Of a stretch of DNA of 64,000 nucleotides, positions 17,600 to 25,198 are shown in pieces. Every line of letters begins with the position of its first letter. Positions within the stretch are counted from its first letter, which is position 1. The DNA comes from Pseudalkalibacillus hwajinpoensis (GTDB lineage: Bacteria > Bacillota > Bacilli > Bacillales > Guptibacillaceae), in the NCBI RefSeq assembly GCF_039851965.1, contig NZ_CP156674.1, forward strand, positions 2,232,001-2,296,000, in the 5' to 3' direction. The notes below the pieces were generated by a model. That model was not told the origin of the DNA. It searched no databases and was given only the letters and a program-made list of their open reading frames with translations. A program made the translations under genes and the position numbers.

Positions 17600-18328
17600 A
17601 TGAGAGTAATGGAAGCAACGAGTTATCAGCACATGAGTGAACTAGCAGCTGATTATTTACTAAATAAAATTCGCACACAGCCATACATTGTTCTTGGTCT
17701 TGCAACAGGCGGCACACCTAAAGGGACTTATGACCGCCTTGTGAAAGATCATCGGGAGAACGGTACTTCTTATAGGAATATTACGTCTTTCAACCTGGAT
17801 GAGTATGTTGGATTTTCTCCCGATCATCCGAACAGCTACCATACATTTATGTATGAAAACTTATTTGGTAAGCTGGATGTCACGAAGGAGAATATTCATC
17901 TTCCGAATGGGGTCGCCTTAGACCTTGTAGAAGAGTGCAAATGCTATGAAGAGCAAATTGAGAACTCGGGGGGCATTGACCTTCAGCTTCTTGGAATGGG
18001 TAGCAATGGACACATCGGATTTAACGAACCTGGTACATCATTTGAGGTCAACACGCATATTGTTGAGCTAGCACAGTCAACACGCGAAGCTAACGCTCGC
18101 TTTTTTAGCCATTTGGAGGAAGTTCCTCATGAAGCGGTTACAATGGGAATTGCAACGATTATGAGAAGTAGAGAAATCCTCTTGCTAGTATCAGGTGAAT
18201 CAAAGAGTGAGGCACTGAAGGAGCTCGTAAACGGGGAAGTGCGTGAATCGTTTCCTGCCTCGGTGTTAAAGATGCATCCTCATGTTACAATTATTGCTGA
18301 CAAAAATGCGTTATCAGGTGTGCGCTGA
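17600..18328 (+). CDS. nagB: Glucosamine-6-phosphate deaminase
   Basis: A 242-residue enzyme converting GlcN-6-phosphate to fructose-6-phosphate and ammonia. Signatures are GLATGGTPKGTYD, NLDEYVGF with NSYHTFMYENLF, and the active-site GMGSNGHIGFNEPGTSF. I chose ATG 17600 (MRVMEATSYQ), which aligns with family N termini and has GGGGAG upstream, over an earlier ATG at 17570 inside nagA. It lies between nagA and nagR in one operon. Confidence 0.96.
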   Translation: MRVMEATSYQHMSELAADYLLNKIRTQPYIVLGLATGGTPKGTYDRLVKDHRENGTSYRNITSFNLDEYVGFSPDHPNSYHTFMYENLFGKLDVTKENIHLPNGVALDLVEECKCYEEQIENSGGIDLQLLGMGSNGHIGFNEPGTSFEVNTHIVELAQSTREANARFFSHLEEVPHEAVTMGIATIMRSREILLLVSGESKSEALKELVNGEVRESFPASVLKMHPHVTIIADKNALSGVR

Positions 18329-18341
18329 AAGGAGTTATCCG

Positions 18342-19064
18342 ATGATCGATAAGACTTCCCCGTTACCAATCTATCATCAGCTCGTTGAATGGATAAAAGG
18401 GTTAATTGAAAGAGGAGAATTAAAGCCAGGTGATTCGCTCCCTTCAGAAAGAGAGTATGCTGAAACGTTTAGCATTAGCCGAATGACGGTTCGCCAAGCG
18501 ATAACTGAGCTTGTAAATTCGGGTTATTTGTATCGGCAAAAAGGGGTCGGTACTTTTGTAGCTGAGAAGAAAATCGAACAGCAGCTAATGGGGTTAACGA
18601 GTTTTACAGAGGATATGAAATCACGAGGCATGGAGCCAAGCAGCCGTCTTGTTGGATTTGAAGTGGTACCTGCTCCACCTTATATTTCTGAACAGTTGAA
18701 TATTCAGGAGCATGCACCAGTTTATGAAATCAAACGGATTAGATTGGCAGACGGTATTCCAATGGCTCTTGAGAAAACATACATTTCAGCGAATCTTGTT
18801 AAGGGACTGACAGAAAAAACAGTTCAGCATTCGTTGTATCACCATATTGAAAATCAGTTAGCTATCAGAATTGATGAAGCGACACAGGTTCTTGAGTCTT
18901 CCGTAGCAACACAACAAGAAGCAGAGTACCTTGATATTAAGAAGGGGGCACCGATCCTTTTAATTCAAAGAAATACTCGCCTTGAGGACGGCACTCCGCT
19001 TGAAATTGTCAAATCATCATATCGTGCTGACCGGTATAAATTTATGATTACGCTTAAACGATAA
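18342..19064 (+). CDS. nagR: GntR/HutC-type repressor of GlcNAc genes
   Basis: A 240-residue regulator. The winged-helix domain covers residues 1-70 (PIYHQLVEWIKGLIE, ERGELKPGDSLPSEREYAE, SRMTVRQAITELVNSGYLYR), and the UTRA effector domain about 85-238 (LTSFTEDMKSRGMEPSS). This is the layout of YvoA/NagR, which binds the dre operators seen upstream of nagA and nagE. ATG 18342 with AAAGGAG upstream is chosen over an ATG at 18282 inside nagB. It is thus autoregulated through the operon promoter. Confidence 0.94.
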   Translation: MIDKTSPLPIYHQLVEWIKGLIERGELKPGDSLPSEREYAETFSISRMTVRQAITELVNSGYLYRQKGVGTFVAEKKIEQQLMGLTSFTEDMKSRGMEPSSRLVGFEVVPAPPYISEQLNIQEHAPVYEIKRIRLADGIPMALEKTYISANLVKGLTEKTVQHSLYHHIENQLAIRIDEATQVLESSVATQQEAEYLDIKKGAPILLIQRNTRLEDGTPLEIVKSSYRADRYKFMITLKR

Positions 19065-19085
19065 CCTGAATGTGGAGGTGCTTAC

Positions 19086-19838
19086 TTGCTGGTAAACTAT
19101 TTTGGAAGTATTGAGAAAGCCCTGAACGATATTAAGGAGAAGGAACATAAAGCCATCACCCTTGCAGCAGAAAAAATTGCTGACAGTATAGCAAATGGAA
19201 GCATTGTTCATGTATTTGGATGCGGACATTCCCATATGATGGCTGAAGAAGTTTTCTATCGTGCTGGAGGTCTTGTGCCGGTTCACCCTATTCTTGTGGA
19301 GGACTTAATGCTTCATAAAGGCGGTACACGTTCTTCGATGTTTGAACGAACAAATGGCTTTGCTGCTTCATTTATGAATGATCAGGATATCCAGAACGGC
19401 GATGTTATGATTGTCGTCTCTACTTCAGGAAGGAATCCAGTACCAGTAGATGCGGCACTTTATGGTAAGAAGAAAGGTGCGTTTGTGATCGGATTAACGT
19501 CCCGTCAGGCTTCACTCGGTCAACCTTCACGTCATGAGGACGGACTTTACCTGTATGATGCTGTTGATCTTGTTCTTGATAACCACGTTGAACCAGGAGA
19601 TGCCGTCATGCGCCATGAAGAAAGTCAATTGACGTTTGGCTCTACTTCAACAGTTGTAGGCATGACAATCATGAACACTGTATTTGTGGAAGCCATCCAA
19701 GTGATGATTGAACGAGGATTTGAACCGCCCGTTTTTAAGAGTGGTAATGTTGATGGATCTGATGAAGCAAATGAAACTCTCATTCAGCGTTATAAAGACC
19801 GAATTCCGATGTTAGGGAAAACAGCTCCCCATTCATAA
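19086..19838 (+). CDS. SIS-domain sugar-phosphate protein (UPF0309 type)
   Basis: A 250-residue sugar isomerase (SIS) domain protein. The phosphosugar pockets are HVFGCGHSHMMAEE and MIVVSTSGRNPVPVD. It resembles the UPF0309 group found in Bacillaceae next to amino-sugar genes. The substrate is unknown. Its place as the last gene of the nag operon suggests an amino-sugar phosphate or a MurNAc-type intermediate, by inference. The start is TTG after TGGAGGTGCTTAC, so it is probably translated at a lower rate. The terminator stem overlaps its stop codon. Confidence 0.85.
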   Translation: MLVNYFGSIEKALNDIKEKEHKAITLAAEKIADSIANGSIVHVFGCGHSHMMAEEVFYRAGGLVPVHPILVEDLMLHKGGTRSSMFERTNGFAASFMNDQDIQNGDVMIVVSTSGRNPVPVDAALYGKKKGAFVIGLTSRQASLGQPSRHEDGLYLYDAVDLVLDNHVEPGDAVMRHEESQLTFGSTSTVVGMTIMNTVFVEAIQVMIERGFEPPVFKSGNVDGSDEANETLIQRYKDRIPMLGKTAPHS

Positions 19839-19856
19839 AGAAGGGGAGCTGTAAGT
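19821..19856. terminator. Bidirectional hairpin at the end of the nag operon
   Basis: Arms ACAGCTCCCC (19821-19830) and GGGGAGCTGT (19843-19852). The four T residues lie on the minus-strand side, so it may work better against minus-strand transcription. Confidence 0.65.
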
Positions 19857-20037
19857 TTAGATAGAAACGTTTTGAACGGGACCCAGTCCTCAACCCAATC
19901 CGCTTTGAATTTAGCCAATCCTTTTAACTCTGTTTCCTCAGGTTCTACCTTAACCGTTACTTTCATAAATGCCGCAACAATAATTCCCCCGGCAATAATA
20001 TAGGTAAGTCCTTCGATTAAGAATCCAATAGGCTTCC
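19856..20037 (-). pseudogene. Possible remnant of a small membrane protein gene
   Basis: On the minus strand, just after the DUF4097 gene, one frame reads WKPIGFLIEGLTYIIAGG, then IIVAAFMKVTVKVEPEETEL and KFKADWVEDWVPFK. That is a credible membrane helix with a charged tail. The frame opens with a TGA and no proper start codon, and runs into the SIS gene. I read it as the truncated remains of a gene. It could also be chance. Confidence 0.3.
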
Positions 20038-20058
20038 ATGAGTGCAGTGATCAAGGTC

Positions 20059-20913
20059 TTAATAGACCTGCGCATTTCCACTTGAAAGAGAAATGCTTAC
20101 TTTATGTTTACCAGATCCGTGAACGCCTGAAATTCCGTTGTTGGTAATTGACTGCTCTTTAAGTGTGAAGCTTGTTGATATATCTCCGCTGCTCGCTTCT
20201 GTATCAAGCGTAAAATCAGCATCATCTGGAAGGTCCAGTTCAACGTCGCCTGAGCTTAAATCAAAAGAGACATCACCTGTTAATTTATCCATTTGAACAT
20301 TCATTTCCCCGGAGGACATTTCTCCATCGAGAGGGCCTTTATATCCCCTTAGCACAACATCGCCTGAACTAATATCAAAGCTTCCTTCCTCTGTCTTGAG
20401 CTGATCAATCGTCAGTCGTCCAGAAGAGCCGTTGTGTTCAAATTGTTTCGTCTCTAAATTGGAAAGCTTAACATCACCAGAACTCATGTCTATATCCACT
20501 TCATCGAGAACAAAAGGATCTGAACCTCCATCAAGCGTCACATTCCCTGAACCGACTTCAAGCTTAAGTCCACGGTCGAAGTTTTCTGGAACATAGACTT
20601 TTACATCAGATTCTTCATTGAAATCGAATAGCTCATACCATTTCTTCTTTACTTCCACTTCGATTGTATCGCCTTTCTTTCTAACAGAAAGTTCTCCTCT
20701 GCCATTTAACGATGCTTTCACATCACTTCTCGACTCTGGAACTATGTTCATGTCGCTACTATGGGTATTAATACTTACCGTATCAATCCGCTCTGTTACT
20801 TCAATGCTGTTTTCTTCACTTCCGCTTGCAAATAGTGACGTGTTTTCGTATAAAATTAACAAAATAGCTCCAATTGCTAGCAACCCGACAATGACTGGAA
20901 ATCCACTTTTCAT
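20059..20913 (-). CDS. Membrane-anchored DUF4097 beta-solenoid protein (LiaG-like)
   Basis: A 284-residue protein with one N-terminal membrane helix (GFPVIVGLLAIGAILLILY) and an exported DUF4097 domain. It carries repeated SSGDV/SSGEM turns (MSSGDVKL, ISSGDVVL, MSSGEMNV, LSSGDVEL, SSGDIST, LSSGNAQVY), spaced about 20-35 residues, which indicates a beta-solenoid of short strands. LiaG of the cell-envelope stress locus is of this type, but no liaFSR genes are nearby. Role unknown. The ATG follows GTGGAGGGAACGGA. The first and last repeats are the most regular. Confidence 0.8.
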   Translation of the reverse strand: MKSGFPVIVGLLAIGAILLILYENTSLFASGSEENSIEVTERIDTVSINTHSSDMNIVPESRSDVKASLNGRGELSVRKKGDTIEVEVKKKWYELFDFNEESDVKVYVPENFDRGLKLEVGSGNVTLDGGSDPFVLDEVDIDMSSGDVKLSNLETKQFEHNGSSGRLTIDQLKTEEGSFDISSGDVVLRGYKGPLDGEMSSGEMNVQMDKLTGDVSFDLSSGDVELDLPDDADFTLDTEASSGDISTSFTLKEQSITNNGISGVHGSGKHKVSISLSSGNAQVY

Positions 20914-21050
20914 TCCGTTCCCTCCACATTTTCGTAGTTATGCTGAACTCTATGGTAATCTTATACTGAATCAAGAGGTGGAGACATCAGCCTGAGCAGT
21001 AATTTCAAATAAGACTTGAGACTTAATTCTACGATGATGGAGGCAAGAAA

Positions 21051-21281
21051 ATGTACCTCACTATTAAAGAAACAGCTGAATATTTATCGCTGCCGGAATC
21101 TTATATCGAGACGCTAATACGTGAAAACCGCGTGCGAACGATATTCGATGGTGAACAGCATTTGCTTTACAAAGAGCAGTTCAATACCCATTTCGAAGAG
21201 CTTGAAAAGATGAAGAAGCGATTGGAAGAAGAAATGAATGAGCCAATCCCTGAAGATCCAGACGTAAAGGACGAGGATTAA
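21051..21281 (+). CDS. Small excisionase-type helix-turn-helix protein
   Basis: A 76-residue protein. Residues 1-45 are a MerR/Xis-like winged helix (MYLTIKETAEYLSLPESYIE then LIRENRVRTIFDGEQHLLYK), as in the excisionase family. The second half is a charged helix (EELEKMKKRLEEEMNEP) and an acidic tail. It has GGAGG 8 bases before the ATG. No integrase is nearby, so it is more likely a small stand-alone regulator than a phage excisionase. Confidence 0.8.
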   Translation: MYLTIKETAEYLSLPESYIETLIRENRVRTIFDGEQHLLYKEQFNTHFEELEKMKKRLEEEMNEPIPEDPDVKDED

Positions 21282-21390
21282 AGGGAGCGATGTTAGAAAA
21301 ACTTGGAATATCAACAAGTTCTTAATGGCGAAATCATTAGTTTTGTTATAACTTAATCCTTTAAAAAAGTTAAACGTTCTTAAAATACAA

Positions 21391-21423
21391 AGAAAGGATG
21401 CCGGAGAAGGCATCCTTTCTTAC
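21391..21423. terminator. Bidirectional terminator
   Basis: Perfect 12-bp stem AGAAAGGATGCC (21391-21402) and GGCATCCTTTCT (21409-21420), between convergent genes. It includes the stop of the VOC gene. Confidence 0.9.
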
Positions 21424-21788
21424 TTAACGAGCACTTCGCTCGTGATGGCATGCGTATTTTGCTCGCTATCCTGGAAAAATGCCATCCACGTCTCTGTTTC
21501 ACCCATTTTTGCGACAATATGTGGTTTGCTAATGAACGATACACCGTCTTTAATGAGGCGAGTATAAGCTTTATTGATGTCACCAACATCAAAATAAACG
21601 ACTGAACTTGCATGAGCAAATGCTTCTTTCTCTGGAAGACTGAGCAAAAGACGGAGTCCATTACAGTCGAAAAATGCCATATGATCCGTTTCGAATAAAA
21701 GCTGAAGCTCTAATAATTCTTTGTAGAATTGAACAGCTCGTTCCATTTTTTTAACCGGAATTCCAATCTGGCTCACCTGTTTAATCAT
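21420..21788 (-). CDS. VOC-family (glyoxalase-fold) protein
   Basis: A 122-residue vicinal-oxygen-chelate fold protein: QIGIPVKKMERAVQFYKELL, then DHMAFFDCNGLRLLL, VYFDVGDINKAYTRL and FFQDSEQNTHAITSE. This one-domain form usually works as a dimer. Candidate metal ligands are few (D34-H35 and E109 regions), so the reaction (lyase, dioxygenase or resistance) cannot be told. The ATG follows AGGAGGACTATCCC. It is a single-gene unit. Confidence 0.8.
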   Translation of the reverse strand: MIKQVSQIGIPVKKMERAVQFYKELLELQLLFETDHMAFFDCNGLRLLLSLPEKEAFAHASSVVYFDVGDINKAYTRLIKDGVSFISKPHIVAKMGETETWMAFFQDSEQNTHAITSEVLVK

Positions 21789-21918
21789 AAAAGGGATAGT
21801 CCTCCTAAAAATATACTTAACCTTCTATTTCGCTTCTTTATATGGGATTCCCTTTTATTATCGTTTAGGAAAGTAGAAATCGGGAATACATTAACTATCG
21901 AAGGAGGGTATCCCTTTT

Positions 21919-22008
21919 ATGAGACGCCTAATTAAAAAAGCATTTAAGTACGGTCCAATTATTTATCCACTAGTGAAAAAAATGCGTAATAAACGTAGAA
22001 CCAGATAA
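21919..22008 (+). CDS. 29-residue basic small protein
   Basis: ATG 21919 opens MRRLIKKAFKYGPIIYPLVK, followed by KMRNKRRTR and a TAA. An AAGGAGGG ribosome site is 10 bases upstream and a strong terminator follows 8 bases after the stop, so this looks like a real one-gene transcript. The protein is an amphipathic helix with 13 basic residues and a YGPIIYPL centre. A membrane or nucleic-acid contact is plausible. Function is not known to me. Too short for ordinary gene callers. Confidence 0.7.
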   Translation: MRRLIKKAFKYGPIIYPLVKKMRNKRRTR

Positions 22009-22015
22009 GACAAGA

Positions 22016-22045
22016 AACCCCCGGAGCATTGCTCCGGGGGTTTTT
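22016..22045. terminator. Strong terminator
   Basis: Stem CCCCCGGAGC (22018-22027) and GCTCCGGGGG (22031-22040), T5 after it. It serves the small gene and faces the phospholipase-like gene. Confidence 0.93.
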
Positions 22046-22067
22046 CTTGGTCTATGGCGTCAATTCA

Positions 22068-23519
22068 TTAATAGGTAGTGACCTGGAAGAGCTTCTGAAG
22101 AATATACATCACGTATTTAAAAGCTGGAAGAGTATTCTGATACTCCTCGTATTCAACTGTATACACGCCATCTTTATTTGTCCAGATTCGCTCAAAGTAG
22201 TCATCTACGTTCTGAACGATCTCACTATCATTTGGTGCTTTAAAGTGAATATTGCTTTCCATGTTATAGTCATCCATGTTCCTTGATGTATAGTTTCCTG
22301 ATCCGCCAACAATAGTGCTTTCCTGCTTTCCTTTCACGTATAAAAGCTTCGTGTGAAATTGCTCTTTATTCGTGTCATACCAACGAATGGTGAGATGCTC
22401 GTTTCCTTGTTTGGCAAGTTCTGCTGTAACAGGGAGGTTGGGAAGCCCTATTTTCTCATGTCCGAACGCATTCTGGTTCGGATCGAGCACTAGACGGACA
22501 TCAATATCTCGTTCAGTTGCATCTACGAGAGCGTCGACAATATCTCGATCCGCCAAATAAAACATGCCAACATAAATCATGTCACCATTCTTAGCATCAT
22601 CGATTGCAGTTACAACACTATCCTGGATTTTACTTTCAGTAACAATTTGCGCCTTGATTTCAGCTGTTTTGTCTGACGCTCCATCTGATAGTGGTGTTTC
22701 TGGAAATTGTGATAAGTCCCCGCCTGAATAAGCTGCTACTGCTTTTTCTGATCGAACAAGATCATTAAGAATTGTTCCTTTTACCTTAAAAGCAATATTT
22801 GAATGAAATCCACTTGCATCATGTGGGTTGGCAGACATAATGATACCTGCATCTTCTGTTGTTATGGTTTTTCGGTGATTTGCCTTAATATTTAGGAGTT
22901 TAAGGTAAGATCTTGCTGTAACACTTGGTGCTGTCGGTGCCATTGGATTGGGTAGCCATCCGATTCCATCCTGACCAAACCATGTGAGAGTCATGCGCCA
23001 GAGCCCAGAATAAAATAAATTTGGATCACGCAGTCGATTCAAATCAGTATAAACTACTTCTGCACCCATTTTTTCAATTGACTTAATCTGTTTCGCTGTG
23101 TGCGAGCCATATGTAGTGTTCACTTCGTCGCTGATTAAAACCACTTTTAAATCTGGCTTCTCTTTCATCGTTTGTACAACTGCATTCGCTAAGTTTTCAC
23201 TAATCTGCGGATAGTCACGCTTTTCATTTGTATAACCGTTAAACATGAATAGATCGAGGATTAGAAAGTCATCAGCTTCTTTAATTGTTTGATTAACCTC
23301 GTCAAAGATTGAGTGATCGTATATTTCTTTCCCATTCTGATCATAAGTAAGGTCATAGAGGAATTCGATGTCCTTATCATTCAGGTTGTAAACCTCTCCT
23401 GCATATGAAACGCCTTCTGGTAAAGGCTTGAAGCGATGATAGGTGAGAACCCCTACATAAATAATTAGAAAAATTAATAAGGCAATCCATCGCTTTTTTC
23501 GGTACCATTTCTTCTGCAT
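22068..23519 (-). CDS. Phospholipase D-like membrane protein
   Basis: A 483-residue protein with one N-terminal membrane helix (WIALLIFLIIYVGVLTYH) and two phospholipase D-type halves. Half one has HRKTITTEDAGIIMSANPHD. Half two has HTKLLYVKGKQESTIVGGSG followed by NYTSRN. The family pattern HxKxxxxD is only partly kept: the first site has E then D, the second has K at the aspartate position. It may act on phospholipids (cardiolipin synthase-like) or be a diverged enzyme. Monocistronic; nothing nearby indicates the substrate. Confidence 0.8.
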   Translation of the reverse strand: MQKKWYRKKRWIALLIFLIIYVGVLTYHRFKPLPEGVSYAGEVYNLNDKDIEFLYDLTYDQNGKEIYDHSIFDEVNQTIKEADDFLILDLFMFNGYTNEKRDYPQISENLANAVVQTMKEKPDLKVVLISDEVNTTYGSHTAKQIKSIEKMGAEVVYTDLNRLRDPNLFYSGLWRMTLTWFGQDGIGWLPNPMAPTAPSVTARSYLKLLNIKANHRKTITTEDAGIIMSANPHDASGFHSNIAFKVKGTILNDLVRSEKAVAAYSGGDLSQFPETPLSDGASDKTAEIKAQIVTESKIQDSVVTAIDDAKNGDMIYVGMFYLADRDIVDALVDATERDIDVRLVLDPNQNAFGHEKIGLPNLPVTAELAKQGNEHLTIRWYDTNKEQFHTKLLYVKGKQESTIVGGSGNYTSRNMDDYNMESNIHFKAPNDSEIVQNVDDYFERIWTNKDGVYTVEYEEYQNTLPAFKYVMYILQKLFQVTTY

Positions 23520-23854
23520 GTCACGTGCCCCTCAAACTCTATTTTCTCTTCTATACCCTATTGGTAAAAAAGTATCCCTTACTTGGATGTGTTTTATAGC
23601 GAGTTAACCCCTAACGAAATAAGAAAACTTCAGCGGAAAATGAGGCTGTTTTACTCCTCCCGCTCGATAAAGAGTATATCTTTTATCCACATTTAATAAA
23701 ACCTGATCTATTGTTGTGGAATACTTTTTTCTCCTCAACATAGTCTCCTAATTCACGCAGATTTAATCTATGAAAAACAGTAGATGCAACTGTCGAGTGA
23801 AGAACTTGATCAGCATCTCGAAACCGTTATTCGCGATTATTTATTCTGTGCAGA
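23520..23854. other. Intergenic stretch with a possible coding remnant
   Basis: No complete gene. On the minus strand, around 23690-23830, one frame reads RFRDADQVLHSTVASTVFHR, then LNLRELGDYVEEKKVFH and NNRSGFIKCG before a stop. It has no start codon and abuts the repeat array. This may be the end of a gene broken by the repeats; evidence is weak. Confidence 0.3.
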
Positions 23855-24335
23855 CCTTGCAGTGGCTTCTCTGAGAAGAGCGGGAACAGGGGATCCAAGA
23901 CGCTGACACAAAGAACGTGTTCCAGTTCACGAGTTCCAATAGCTGCGTTTCTAAACGCTCGTCTTCGCTTTTCGTGTCTAGCTGCAGTGGCCAAATCCTT
24001 CGTCTGTTTCGCCCCTTCAGTTGAGACAAAAAGCGTCTCATCTTCATGGGCTCCAACAGCCTGCGGATTTAAACGTGCCACTTCCGCCTTTCGTGAGATC
24101 TAGCTGCAGTGGCCAGACCCTCTGTCACTTCACCATCCAACTCGAACACACAGAACGTATTAAAATTGAATGCCTCCAGTGCCTGACGGGTCTAAACGGC
24201 CACTTCCGCTTTTCCTGAGATCCAGCTGCGACTCGCAGAAACTTTGCTATTTCACTCTTTCACAGGAACACCAAAAACGTGTTCCAGTTCACGAGTTCCA
24301 ATAGCTGCGTTTCTAAACGCTCTTCTTCGCTTTTC
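23855..24335 (-). repeat. Four-unit tandem array of an interspersed intergenic repeat
   Basis: Four units of 119-122 bases end with a shared CTTCCGCTTTTC-like box at 23973, 24092, 24214 and 24335. Each has a CAGCTGCAGTGGCC-like start and a CTAAACG block. Units 1 and 4 share 47 identical bases (23914-23960 and 24276-24322). The family recurs in inverted orientation at 43982-44155 after gntK. Many Bacillaceae carry intergenic elements starting GCGGAAG, which this resembles in reverse. Function unknown; no protein-coding capacity is convincing. Confidence 0.8.
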
Positions 24336-24403
24336 CAACTGAAACTTTTTTTTATTAGGTTCGTAGAATATGGTAGGAAAATACATATGTGGAGGGTGAT
24401 TGG

Positions 24404-25198
24404 ATGGAACATGGGCCGAAAAAGGTTTTGTCGTTGAAGGGATTGACGAAGTGGTATGGGGAGAAGCTTGTTCTGGATAATATTGATTTGGATGTTTATG
24501 AGGGACAAATTATTGGTTATATCGGTCCGAATGGAGCGGGGAAGAGTACGACGGTTAAGATTATGCTTGGACTAGAAGCGTTTTATACTGGTGAGGTAGA
24601 GATTTTCGGGCAAAATATTAAAGAGAACGGGGTAGAGTATAAGCGGAAAATTGGGTATGTACCGGAGTCAGCTGATCTCTATGATAATTTATCGGCTCGA
24701 GAATACCTGACTTTTACTGGGGAACTATACGGGCTTAGTGCAGATGCAGCAGATTATAAAGCAAGACAACTAATGAGGGTGTTTGATCTTGAAGAAGTTT
24801 ATGAATCTCGTATTTCATCGTATTCGAAAGGAATGAAGCAAAAGGTTCTTTTGATTTCTAGTTTACTACATGATCCAGATATTTTATTTCTCGATGAGCC
24901 GATTAATGGACTTGATGCAAATAGTGTTATGGTGTTTAAAGAAATTCTTGCGCAGCTTGCTGCGCAGGGGAAAACGATTTTTTACTCTTCTCACATTATG
25001 GAAGTTGTCCAGAAAATCAGCAGCCGTATCTTATTATTGAACGATGGCAAAATTGTAGCGGATGGAAGCTTTGAACAGCTGCGCCAGAAAAACAAAGAAG
25101 GATCGCTTGAAGAAATTTTTAATCAGCTAACGGGCTTTAACGAACATCATAATCTAGCAGAGGATTTTGTACGGATTGTGCAATGTGATAACGTATGA
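24404..25198 (+). CDS. ABC transporter ATP-binding protein
   Basis: A 264-residue ABC ATPase: Walker A GPNGAGKST, Q-loop region YVPESADLYDN, signature YSKGMKQKVLL, Walker B ILFLDEPINGLD and switch H in YSSHIMEVVQK. It matches the ATPases of ABC-2 export systems. ATG 24404 follows GGAGGG by 7 bases; a GTG at 24389 overlaps that site. The gene overlaps the permease gene by four bases, so they form one transporter. Substrate unknown. Confidence 0.93.
   Translation: MEHGPKKVLSLKGLTKWYGEKLVLDNIDLDVYEGQIIGYIGPNGAGKSTTVKIMLGLEAFYTGEVEIFGQNIKENGVEYKRKIGYVPESADLYDNLSAREYLTFTGELYGLSADAADYKARQLMRVFDLEEVYESRISSYSKGMKQKVLLISSLLHDPDILFLDEPINGLDANSVMVFKEILAQLAAQGKTIFYSSHIMEVVQKISSRILLLNDGKIVADGSFEQLRQKNKEGSLEEIFNQLTGFNEHHNLAEDFVRIVQCDNV

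Noticed and set aside
23827..24508. Several short frames on both strands between the phospholipase-like and ABC genes
   Set aside because: They read through the tandem repeat units; the shared segments (for example ETQLLELVNWNTF twice) come from the repeated DNA, not a protein family.
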